The notes below the pieces were generated by a model. That model ran no database searches and was not told the DNA's origin. It saw only the letters and a program-made list of their open reading frames with translations. From assembly GCA_009746045.1 (NCBI GenBank), contig RPFO01000549.1:1-30000 (forward strand): a stretch of 30,000 nucleotides of DNA. Reading direction: 5' to 3'. This stretch comes from Mesostigma viride (Eukaryota > Streptophyta > Mesostigmatophyceae > Mesostigmatales > Mesostigmataceae). A program made the translations under genes and the position numbers. Positions 9,943-17,711 of the stretch are shown one piece after another. Each line of letters opens with the position of its first letter. Within the stretch, counting starts at the first letter, position 1.

Positions 9943-10959
9943 TTACACAATCACTGGGCAAACGCTATCTGCGAGACCCTGGTTGCCCAGTCGCCTTGCC
10001 GTGCTGATGCCCTTGAAAAAAATGCGGCGATTTTCCACCTGGTACGCGGCACCAGCATGCACATGTGCTCCATGCCATAAAACAACATCACCAGGATTGA
10101 GCATCACCTCAGTTTTTCCCTCCCCCCTCTTGGAGATGTCCCTCTTCCTATAATGGCGGATACTATTGTCGTACGAAACCCAACGTGTGTCGGGTTGTAC
10201 AGCGATGATGCAACTTACTGGGAAGTATACCTCCCATGCCAAAACTTCACGTGTAAGATCGGAATGGGGCCCTTGTTCTTTGCAGTTAGCCAGGCTTCGG
10301 AGCACCAGCAACTCACGTGGCTTAGGCACGTAGGACATGTCCAGCGCAGCATGCAGGATCTTGACCGCCAATCCCACGACGAGCTTCCCAAACGGGCTGT
10401 CTTCGTCGATAAGGGCTTGGCTACGTTGCTTTGGAGGGAATGAAAACGTCTTGGTGTTCTCGTTGTACTTCCGAAAAATTCTGTCAAATTTAGTATCCGG
10501 AATGTCTTGCGCAGCATTCAGCATCTGCACGCGTACTTCCTCGCTTACGATGCCTCGTATGACAGTGTATCCCCTCTCCCTGATATCCGCCGCACACTTC
10601 TTTTGTAAAGGGGTTTCGGCAATGTTCCTCTCACGCAATGCCACGTTTTCAATCGCCTTTTCCCCGGCATTCTTCCGGTTGCCCACACGGTGGTTCTCTT
10701 CGGCTTTCGATGCGGCGGGCGTTTTTTTCTTGGCAGGAACCTTCTTGGCCGCCTCCCGCCTTGCTTTTTGCCTTTCCGCCTGCTGCTTCCTATATGCCAG
10801 CAATCCACCAGCCCTCTTGATAGCAGCTTTCTGGTCGATGTCGCGCCACCTGTTTGCCTTCATGATTTTGGCTTGCATCTTCTTCATGGCTTTGCACGCC
10901 TTGGCGACTTCCTGCTCACTTGCCAAGTCGGATTCCAACATTACTACGGAATCCATCAT
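9943..10959 (-). CDS. 2-oxoglutarate/Fe(II)-dependent oxygenase (double-stranded beta-helix)
   Basis: Single exon, 338 residues from the ATG at 10959 (the frame is open a little further, without an ATG) to TAA at 9943. Residues about 20-110 are charged and Lys/Arg/Ala-rich, probably a basic helical nuclear or DNA-contacting tail. A catalytic domain follows: [10 protein letters not shown] near 130-139, the metal-binding HxD as H232-S-D234 (GPHSDL), a Gly-Asp turn ([12 protein letters not shown], about 288-299), the distal His H301 (VHAG) and a 2-oxoglutarate-binding Arg at 311/312 (ENRRIFF). All cofactor residues are present, so it looks catalytically competent. Family members hydroxylate protein, nucleic-acid or small-molecule substrates; the substrate here is unknown. 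Its 3' end stops 7 bp short of the GGGT microsatellite. It is divergent from the gene at 11825. A TET/JBP-like DNA oxidase is conceivable but not shown. Confidence 0.8.
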   Translation of the reverse strand: MMDSVVMLESDLASEQEVAKACKAMKKMQAKIMKANRWRDIDQKAAIKRAGGLLAYRKQQAERQKARREAAKKVPAKKKTPAASKAEENHRVGNRKNAGEKAIENVALRERNIAETPLQKKCAADIRERGYTVIRGIVSEEVRVQMLNAAQDIPDTKFDRIFRKYNENTKTFSFPPKQRSQALIDEDSPFGKLVVGLAVKILHAALDMSYVPKPRELLVLRSLANCKEQGPHSDLTREVLAWEVYFPVSCIIAVQPDTRWVSYDNSIRHYRKRDISKRGEGKTEVMLNPGDVVLWHGAHVHAGAAYQVENRRIFFKGISTARRLGNQGLADSVCPVIV

Positions 10960-11824
10960 AGACCGGCAAAGAACAACAGGGTTCAAAAGCAACCGATAAT
11001 ATGTAAAGGCTGTATCGATCGGGAGGACTTCCGCCGTGCAGCGACAGCTATACCAACCTTGAGGACAACATTGACATTATTAATTTACGAGCTGCCAGGA
11101 CAACAGCGGGTCGCTGCGTGCCTGCCGCCAGAAGGATCGAGGGGGTGGTACACAAATACCGTACAGGTGGTACACAACTGCAGCCAGGACAACAGCGAGT
11201 CGCTGCGTACCTGCCGTGGGAAGGAGCGGGGTGGTACACAAATACCGTACAGGTGGTACACAACTGCAGCCAGGACAACAGCGAGTCGCTGCGTACCTGC
11301 CGTGGGAAGGAGCGGGGTGGTACACAAATACCGTACAGGTGGTACACAACTGCAGCCAGCACCACAGCGAGTCGCTGCGTACCTGCCGTGGGAAGGCGGG
11401 GGGTGGTACACAAATACCGTACAGGTGGTACACAACTGCAGCCAGCACAACAGCGAGTCGCTGCGTACCTGCCGTGGGAAGGAGCGGGGTGGTACACAAA
11501 TACCGTACAGGTGGTACACAACTGCAGCCAGGACCACAGCGAGTCGCTGCGTACCTGCCGTGGGAAGGAGCGGGGTGGTACACAAATACCGTACAGGTGG
11601 TACACGCACTCGATCGATCGGGTGCCATGCTGGCAATTGTAAGATGCATCGTGTATGATGTATTTAGGTAGTGGCACGCAAATGCATGGTTGTACAGTGC
11701 AGTGACAGCAGTACAGGCAGAGGTAATGAGGTATCAACATCTGTCCCCCCGATCACGTGAGCCTGAGGTAATTATTGGATCACGTTAACGGTAATAACCT
11801 TGCAGGCAGTACGCAACCGTAGCA
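10960..11824. promoter_or_regulatory. divergent intergenic spacer containing 86-bp array 2
   Basis: This spacer separates the minus-strand oxygenase from the plus-strand gene at 11825. Most of it is the inverted 86-bp satellite. The remaining unique sequence is about 135 bp on the oxygenase side and about 210 bp on the other side. Both promoters should lie here, but I see no defined core element. Confidence 0.4.
11097..11613 (-). repeat. 86-bp satellite, array 2 (inverted relative to arrays 1 and 3)
   Basis: About six tandem copies of the reverse complement of the unit at 3055-3483, with paired GTGGTACAC nonamers 22 bp apart. Copies vary mainly in the CCAGGACAACAG/CCAGCACAACAG segment and in the G-run after GGGAAGG. 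The last copy breaks off inside the paired nonamers and runs into CGATCGATCG. Confidence 0.95.
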
Positions 11825-13179
11825 ATGGCCGCTAAAGATTGTCGATCCGTTTGGGAGTCACAACAGTATGTATCCGCGATGGAATATGCGCGCAGCAATT
11901 TCCACGTGGTGGTAAGTTCCTTCATGAGTATTCACATTGTAGTCTTGCTTGTGATTCATCGGCGGGTATATGTATCTGATGGGTAACAATGTCCCGTTGG
12001 AAGCACCGTGTCGGGTCGCGGGGTATCTGCTGCCGACCAATACATCGATGGTTACTGACTGTCTTTGATCGCAGTGCTAATGATGGCGCGTGACCATCAT
12101 AACTGAACGGTCCTGGGTTTGTCGAGCGGTTGCCTGCGTGTGTCTCGCTGTGCGTCTCTGCCCTTGCACCGCAGGCGCAACAGTATAAGCTGCCCGAGCA
12201 ATTCGATCAAGCGTCCAAAGGGTGTCAGAGCACATCCAACTGGGAGAGACTGGCGGTATCAAAGTACATGCTTGACGCATTGCAGGGCCGTCGGGCTACT
12301 TTTTGTAAGCATGTCACAGCTGGTAATGAGGCCATGGAGAAGCCCGGAGAGGTGGCGGGGACCGAGGAGAGTGATGAGGGCGAGGAAGAGGTTGCGCAGG
12401 CGGTCAGCGGTGAGAAGAAGAAGAAGGGGACCGAGGAGAGTGATGAGGGCGAGGAAGAGGTTGCGCAGGCGGTCAGCGGTGAGAAGAAGAAGAAGAAGAA
12501 TGGGAAGGAGTCACCGTATTTGGTTGCGGTGAGTTCCCCTTTGCTTCTTCATGTGCTGCACGTGTACATGGATGTTTGTATACTACTACGAAGTTAGAGG
12601 AAGCATGAACGGCAATGCTGGACATGTGTGGACTGTTCTTCTCATGGGTTGTTGCTGTAAACCGTTGCTGTGCTGATTTGTGCATATCCTTGACATGTGT
12701 GCAGAGGAGGCAACTAACGCGGGCGGTCCGTTATTGGAGCGGCAAGTGTCTGAAGGAGATGCAGGACCCAGTGGGTGCGTGCTCGCAGGCGGCAGCTGTA
12801 CCTGGAGAAGGGTTGTCGGGAACACCGGGGGATGCACTTGTCCTGGACGCCGCGGCGTTGTGTCAGATGATCTGCAACCGCGCAGTGGCGTCGTTGCCCC
12901 ACGTGGCGGCTGCGTTGGTTACCGCGGGGGAGGGCTCCTTCGGGCCGCGCATGCTGGCACACATGGCACTGTCTGCTCAGGTAGGCGACTGTGTGATTGC
13001 TTGTTGCATGCAACATGTTGACGACAATATTTATTTGCATATGGGAACAGCGCGTTGATTACTTATTCATATGTGACAGCAAAATGTGGCCTGTGCTTTC
13101 TCTCCCTGCTGGTGGATGTAATGTTAGGCACAGCACATGCGAATATCGGCTGTCCTCTTTGCTGATACTGCATGAATGA
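11825..13179 (+). CDS. unknown acidic/lysine-rich protein, four exons
   Basis: I do not recognise the family. Exons are 11825-11911 (ATG at 11825), 12175-12528, 12705-12980 and 13051-13179 (TGA), about 281 residues. Donors are GTAAGT, GTGAGT and GTAGGC, all acceptors end in CAG, and all three introns are phase 0. Exon 2 carries a perfect 23-residue tandem duplication (69 bp, at 12361 and 12430) of the form TEESDEGEEEVAQAVSG plus a Lys run. It ends in a longer Lys run, so the region is highly charged and probably disordered and nuclear. Exon 3 is helical with Cys, Ala and Leu. Exon 4 encodes about 42 Cys-containing residues and is the least certain. The gene is divergent from the 2OG oxygenase across the 86-bp array. 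No enzymatic motif is visible. Confidence 0.6.
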
Positions 13180-13410
13180 CTCAATGCGTAACCCGCTTTC
13201 TCTCAGCACTGAATCTGTGGCACGAGAGGGGTGAGGGGGGCGGCATCGGACAAGATGCTGAAGAGATGTAGAATCAAACAGATGGGAGGGGAAGCCAAAG
13301 TTACATGTGCAAGGAGACGTGTCCAGGGGGGGGGGGGGGGGGCAGAGAATTGGAATTGAGTAGGAGGACAGCCAGATGGTATGGGCAACAGGACGGAAAG
13401 AATGTGGGTG

Positions 13411-13988
13411 TAATGGGGTGCTGGCATGCATGGATGGGTGTAATGGGGTGCTGGCATGCGTGGATGGGTGTAATGGGGTGCTGGCATGCATGGATGGGTG
13501 TAATGGGGTGCTGGCATGCGTGGATGGGTGTAATGGGGTGCTGGCATGCGTGGATGGGTGTAATGGGGTGCTGGCATGCATGGATGGGTGTAATGGGGTG
13601 CTGGCATGCATGGATGGTTGTAATGGGGTGCTGGCATGCATGGATGGGTGTAATGGGGTGCTGGCATGCGTGGATGGGCGTAATGGGGTGCTGGCATGCA
13701 TGGATGGGTGTAATGGGGTGCTGGCATGCGTGGATGGGTGTAATGGGGTGCTGGCATGCGTGGATGGGCGTAATGGGGTGCTGGCCTGCGCTGGTTGTCT
13801 CTTTGGTAATGGGGTGCTGGCATGCGTGGATGGGTGTAATGGGGTGCTGGCATGCATGGATGGGTGTAATGGGGTGCTGGCATGCATGGATGGTTGTAAT
13901 GGGGTGCTGGCATGCGTGGATGGGTGTAATGGGGTGCTGGCATGCGTGGATGGGTGTAATGGGGTGCTGGCATGCATGGATGGGTGTA
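13411..13988 (+). repeat. 30-bp satellite, left half (interrupted by a transposon)
   Basis: About 19 copies of a 30-bp unit containing TAATGGGGTGCTGGCATGC, with A/G alternation in GCATGCATGG/GCATGCGTGG. One aberrant copy sits at about 13771-13810. The array stops at TA (13987-13988), where the CACTA-ended element begins, and resumes in the same phase at 17268. Just left of the array lies a run of 17 G at 13326-13342. Confidence 0.95.
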
Positions 13989-14007
13989 CACTAGGAACTC
14001 GGGGGTG

Positions 14008-14300
14008 ATATAAGTGGTAAAAAGTGGTAAAATCTATATCACCCGGTGGTAAAAAGTGGTAAAAAGTGATAAAAAGTGATAAAAAGTGATAAAAAGTGGT
14101 AAAAAAGGGGTAAAACAGGTGGTAAAAGGTGGTAAAACAGGGGGTGGTAAAAGCCTTTACCACCTCCATTTTACCACCTGACCGCCATCGTGGTAAAAAA
14201 ATACCACCAGGTGGTAAAAACGAGGGTGAAAACAGGTGGTAAAAAATTACCACCATGGAGGTGAAAAAATCGGTGGTAAAAATGGTAAAAAATATGGAGG
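14008..14300 (+). repeat. left subterminal repeats of the CACTA-ended element
   Basis: More than a dozen copies of GTGGTAAAA or GTGATAAAA in direct orientation, with several inverted TTTACCAC or TACCACC copies at about 14155-14255. In CACTA elements such repeats are binding sites for the element-encoded DNA-binding protein; that role is assumed here by analogy. Confidence 0.85.
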
Positions 14301-14320
14301 GAAAAAACGCAGATAGATCT

Positions 14321-14440
14321 CACTAGGAACTCGGCTTTGAGAATGGGTGAGAAAACACGTTTCTCGCCCGGGTGAGATGACCCAAAAAAGGTGAGAAAAG
14401 GAGAAAACGTGAGAAAAATCTCAAAAAACAGGACGTGAAT
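14321..14440 (+). repeat. second, internal copy of the transposon terminus
   Basis: CACTAGGAACTCGG at 14321-14334 repeats the first 14 bases of the outer terminus at 13989. It is followed by a different subterminal family, GTGAGAAAA-type motifs (about 14345-14420), in place of GTGGTAAAA. No second matching right end is seen. It may be the left end of a related nested or truncated element. Confidence 0.7.
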
Positions 14441-14449
14441 CAACAGCAC

Positions 14450-15302
14450 TGGTCAAATCAGGGCAATCAAAATCGCTTCATTAAAATGTTTAAATAATAA
14501 ATGTTTATAGCCGTCAAGAACCTATCGATTCATACTAGCCATTCAGAGGCTGTTCTGAAATTGTAACCATTGATCATTTAATGAATCATCTATACAACAC
14601 TGTTATGGCTTTATGACACATCCGTCATTGCCTTTCATCTTATACGATGGCAGCTAGTGGTTAACGAAGCTGGTCGCTTGCTAGGGCATCATGCTGACCG
14701 CTCCCATTTCATTCCCGTGGTGCCTGCAAGAATCCAAGCAAGCCGCGACACAATATGCAAGAGAACAAAAAGATATCAGATCCTTGACATAGACATCACA
14801 ATTCTACAAGGAAGAGCTCGCCAGCACCTAACGGTCCATGCAGCAAATGTGTAGAATACGATTTAAGACCCAACACTCACTCTTATGGCAAAGCAGCCCA
14901 TACACATGAATCACACCATGCGCCAGATGTCACACGAGCAAGCCACAACGTTGTCGTCGGATCAGAAAGCAACAAACGTGAAAACGCTAGCGGCCCAAAT
15001 CTGAGATTCCGCGGAACAGAGAAAATAAGAAAGCTCAGAAGCTACCAGCAAGGGATCGAACATAGGACCTTTGGCATGATGTCGCGGCTGTGTGAGTCTC
15101 CTGATCCGAAGGCATCTCACTTAAGTAACGTTTCGAAACAGCCAAACTGCGAAAAACCTCTTACCGGAGAGTTTTGCCAATATCAAGGAGACAACCAGCG
15201 CAGGTCAGAAATCGGGAGAATCCGGACCATGGTAGCTCGAGCCTGCCGTTATCTTGTCCGCGCTGTCGAGCCGTGCAGGATTATGAATATGAATGGAGAT
15301 GG
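14450..15302. other. transposon interior, no gene seen
   Basis: Short frames only. Bases about 15184-15238 are a near-identical copy of 1202-1256. On the minus strand about 15130-15045 resembles a tRNA-derived repeat: GTTCGATCCC matches an RNA polymerase III B box, with a weak A-box-like TTAAGTGAGATG about 60 bases before it. I do not see a foldable tRNA, so at most this is a SINE-like remnant. Confidence 0.4.
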
Positions 15303-16292
15303 AAATGTGTAGCCTTACATGCGAAATAATGGCCGGCTGACGTGAAGAGCGACTAGATGACCTAGACGGTGGGGCCGGAAACAGCTTGCTTGTTTGTGTT
15401 TCATCGTGGGCAACGAGTCCAACGACTACTTTCTCTGGGTTGCAAACTGCGGCAAATTGAACGCAAACCTCATCATGAAATCTTGACCGTCGAAATGTAA
15501 CGATCCGACGACTTATGCAGTATGCCGCGTAATTTTTTGCGGGAGAGCCGTTGGGCCGGTTCCCGACGCGGGCGACCAGTGGTTTGCATTAAGTTAACTT
15601 ACCTGAAGTTTTCCAACAGAAGTTACCCAAGCCGCACGATGGCACTCATCGACGGCCTCAGTCTTTTGACGCGTCGGCCCGATTTTGGGGGCACCCAATT
15701 TGACCCCAACGGTACCTACCGACAAAGGGCATACATTACCTTTCACGCGCACCACGACCCCTTCGAGTTCTGCTATGGCGGTGGTGCCGTGGGGCCCGCA
15801 TCAGACTGCGGGCCCTTATCTTCTATGGCGGTGCTGCCGTTGGGCCCGAATCAGACTGCCGGCCCTTATCTTCTATGGCGGTGCTGCCGTTGGGCCCGAA
15901 TCAGACTGCAGGCCCTTTATGCAGGCGGGCCCTTAATGCATGTCACTTATTTATTCTTCTGCATACAAATATGAAGCAATGAAGTCGTGTCCTCCGGATT
16001 TTTGCATTTGCACCGTGTGCAGTTCTTGGACGTTTGGAAACATGCATGGCATATGGCTAATGTAATGACTGACTAGCTAGACCGTTTCAGTGGTTTTTCA
16101 TTTGCGGTTATTTCCTCGTAAATGGTGGGAAAGCGATCGCTGCAATGGTTCTCACCACTAGACACTCCCGGCCAGCGAAGCCCGATTAACGTCCTCATCA
16201 AGCAACCTGTTTCCGGCCCCACTGTATAGGTCATCTTACAGTCGCTCTTTGCGTAAGCCAGCCATAATTTCAATGAACAAGGCTACACATTT
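15303..16292. repeat. long imperfect inverted repeat inside the transposon
   Basis: The left arm 15303-15391 and right arm 16199-16292 are inverted copies with several small differences. They share AAATGTGTAGCC, AGAGCGACT, ATGACCTA and GTGGGGCCGGAAACAG in the same order. About 800 bp lie between the arms. This could be a separate small inverted-repeat element or a captured palindromic segment; no target duplication is evident. Confidence 0.65.
15787..15916 (+). repeat. 50-bp tandem repeat, about 2.6 copies
   Basis: Units start at 15787, 15837 and 15887 (CCGTTGGGCCCGAATCAGAC). The array overlaps a plus-strand open frame at 15522-15974, which I do not accept as a gene because half of it is this repeat and the rest lacks any recognisable domain. 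Confidence 0.85.
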
Positions 16293-16299
16293 GCATAGT

Positions 16300-16954
16300 C
16301 TTTTCTTGGTTATCGGTGTGCCTTTGTTTGAATGCAGGGGGGGTCGCTGTGCCGACACAACGCGTTCAACGTGCTGGGCATCAAATGAGGGCTCTGGGCG
16401 ACCACCAGTGCCCGACTAGTGTCACCACTGCCTTCCGGACCTGAGGGCGAGGCTGCAGCCGGAGCTGCAGACGTATTTTCAGGGCTTAGCGCAGCCGCCA
16501 GGCTGCCTGTGTCGAGGAGCGTTTGCTCATCACATATTGCGCAATAGCTTCGGAAAATTATATCAGCGTGTGCGTCTTAGAAAGACGAAGCGATTGTGAT
16601 GTTCACAGCCGATTTCGGTGCCCAAACGAGAAAGTTATGATCTCCGCTGTCAGCCATGGCTACCTCGTGGCTCGCGGCTTTGATGGTACATTGGCTATAT
16701 TGTATGATAACCCTATAATGCACCTTAGTGGTGCTGAGTTTTTTTTCACATTAATGACTTAATGAAATAAAGCTCATGATTTTTCTCGTGGTATACTGTT
16801 GGGGCAGGCGCAGGCGCAAGAAGTCTCCTACGGTTGACAAACACCATATGTAGCAGGTTCACCTGACAACCATGCCAATATTTTGATGATTGAATGAATA
16901 AAGATGCTTTTCTTGTCGTTTTACGCCTGACATTTTTGTCGGTTTAGCACTTGT
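16300..16954. other. transposon interior, no gene seen
   Basis: Only short frames. Two AATAAA motifs occur in the plus orientation (about 16765 and 16898). The AAUAAA polyadenylation signal is known, but no reading frame here supports a transcript. Confidence 0.4.
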
Positions 16955-17248
16955 GTTTTTACCACTTGTGTGCATGCTCATGTGGTATTTTTTACCACTT
17001 TTTATCACTTCTTCGGTTTTACCACTTTTTATCACTTTTTACCACTTGCACAAGCCTTTTACCACCACTTTACCACTTTTTACCACAAAGTGGTAAAAAG
17101 TGGTAAAATATACCCACTTTTTTACCACTTTTTATCACTTTTTATCACTTTTTATCACTTTTTATCACTTTTTACCACCCTTAGACCTCTTTTACCACCT
17201 CGAGGTGGTAAAAAGGTGGTAAAAAGTGATAAAAAGTGGTAAATTTAC
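16955..17248 (-). repeat. right subterminal repeats of the CACTA-ended element
   Basis: Dense TTTTTACCACTT/TTTTATCACTT motifs, inverted relative to most of those at 14008-14300, with a few direct GTGGTAAAAA copies near 17090 and 17205-17240. This mirrors the left subterminal region. Confidence 0.85.
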
Positions 17249-17267
17249 CACCCCCGAGTTCCTAGTG

Positions 17268-17632
17268 TAATGGGGTGCTGGCATGCATGGATGGGTGTAA
17301 TGGGGTGCTGGCATGCATGGATGGGTGTAATGGGGTGCTGGCATGCGTGGATGGGTGTAATGGGGTGCTGGCATGCATGGATGGGTGTAATGGGGTGCTG
17401 GCATGCATGGATGGGTGTAATGGGGTGCTGGCATGCGTGGATGGGTGTAATGGGGTGCTGGCATGCGTGGATGGGTGTAATGGGGTGCTGGCATGCATGG
17501 ATGGGTGTAATGGGGTGCTGGCATGTGTGGATGGGTGTAATGGGGTGCTGGCATGTGTGGATGGGTGTAATGGGGTGCTGGCATGCATGGATGGGTGTAA
17601 TGGGGTGCTGGCATGCATGGATGGGTGTAATG
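17268..17632 (+). repeat. 30-bp satellite, right half
   Basis: Twelve copies of the same unit as 13411-13988, continuing in phase after the inserted element. The ATG of the next gene lies 80 bp beyond its end. Confidence 0.95.
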
Positions 17633-17711
17633 GAAGAGAATACGCATCCTTTTTGCCGGGGGCCTTACACCTTTCCCCTAGACTCCTTGTTTTACTTTAT
17701 TCTGTGGGAAC

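Larger units (their letters stand above)
13989..17267. mobile_element. CACTA-ended, probably non-autonomous DNA transposon
   Basis: The element is 3,279 bp with perfect 19-bp terminal inverted repeats CACTAGGAACTCGGGGGTG at 13989-14007 and, inverted, at 17249-17267. It is flanked by TA on both sides (13987-13988 and 17268-17269). Removing the element and one TA restores an uninterrupted 30-bp satellite unit, so this is a clean insertion with a 2-bp target duplication. Inside both ends are roughly 300-bp subterminal regions dense in GTGGTAAAAA-type motifs, as is typical for EnSpm/CACTA (CMC superfamily). The interior has no recognisable transposase, so it would need one in trans. Whether the transposase at 3697-8199 serves it is unknown. 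Confidence 0.88.

Noticed and set aside
9463-10153. Long [12 protein letters not shown] and HPSI/HPPT repeat proteins, also at 21216-22411 and 22631-23127
   Set aside because: Pure tetranucleotide microsatellite read in all frames.
13063-14256. 397-residue minus-strand HASTPLHPSM repeat frame and its plus-strand counterpart
   Set aside because: It spans the 30-bp satellite and runs into the transposon subterminal repeats; a gene would not cross the insertion boundary that way.
15040-15130. Functional tRNA gene on the minus strand
   Set aside because: A B-box-like GTTCGATCCC exists, but no acceptor, D or anticodon stems pair convincingly.
15522-15974. 150-residue plus-strand protein
   Set aside because: Its second half is a 50-bp tandem repeat and the first half has no recognisable domain; it lies inside a transposon interior.
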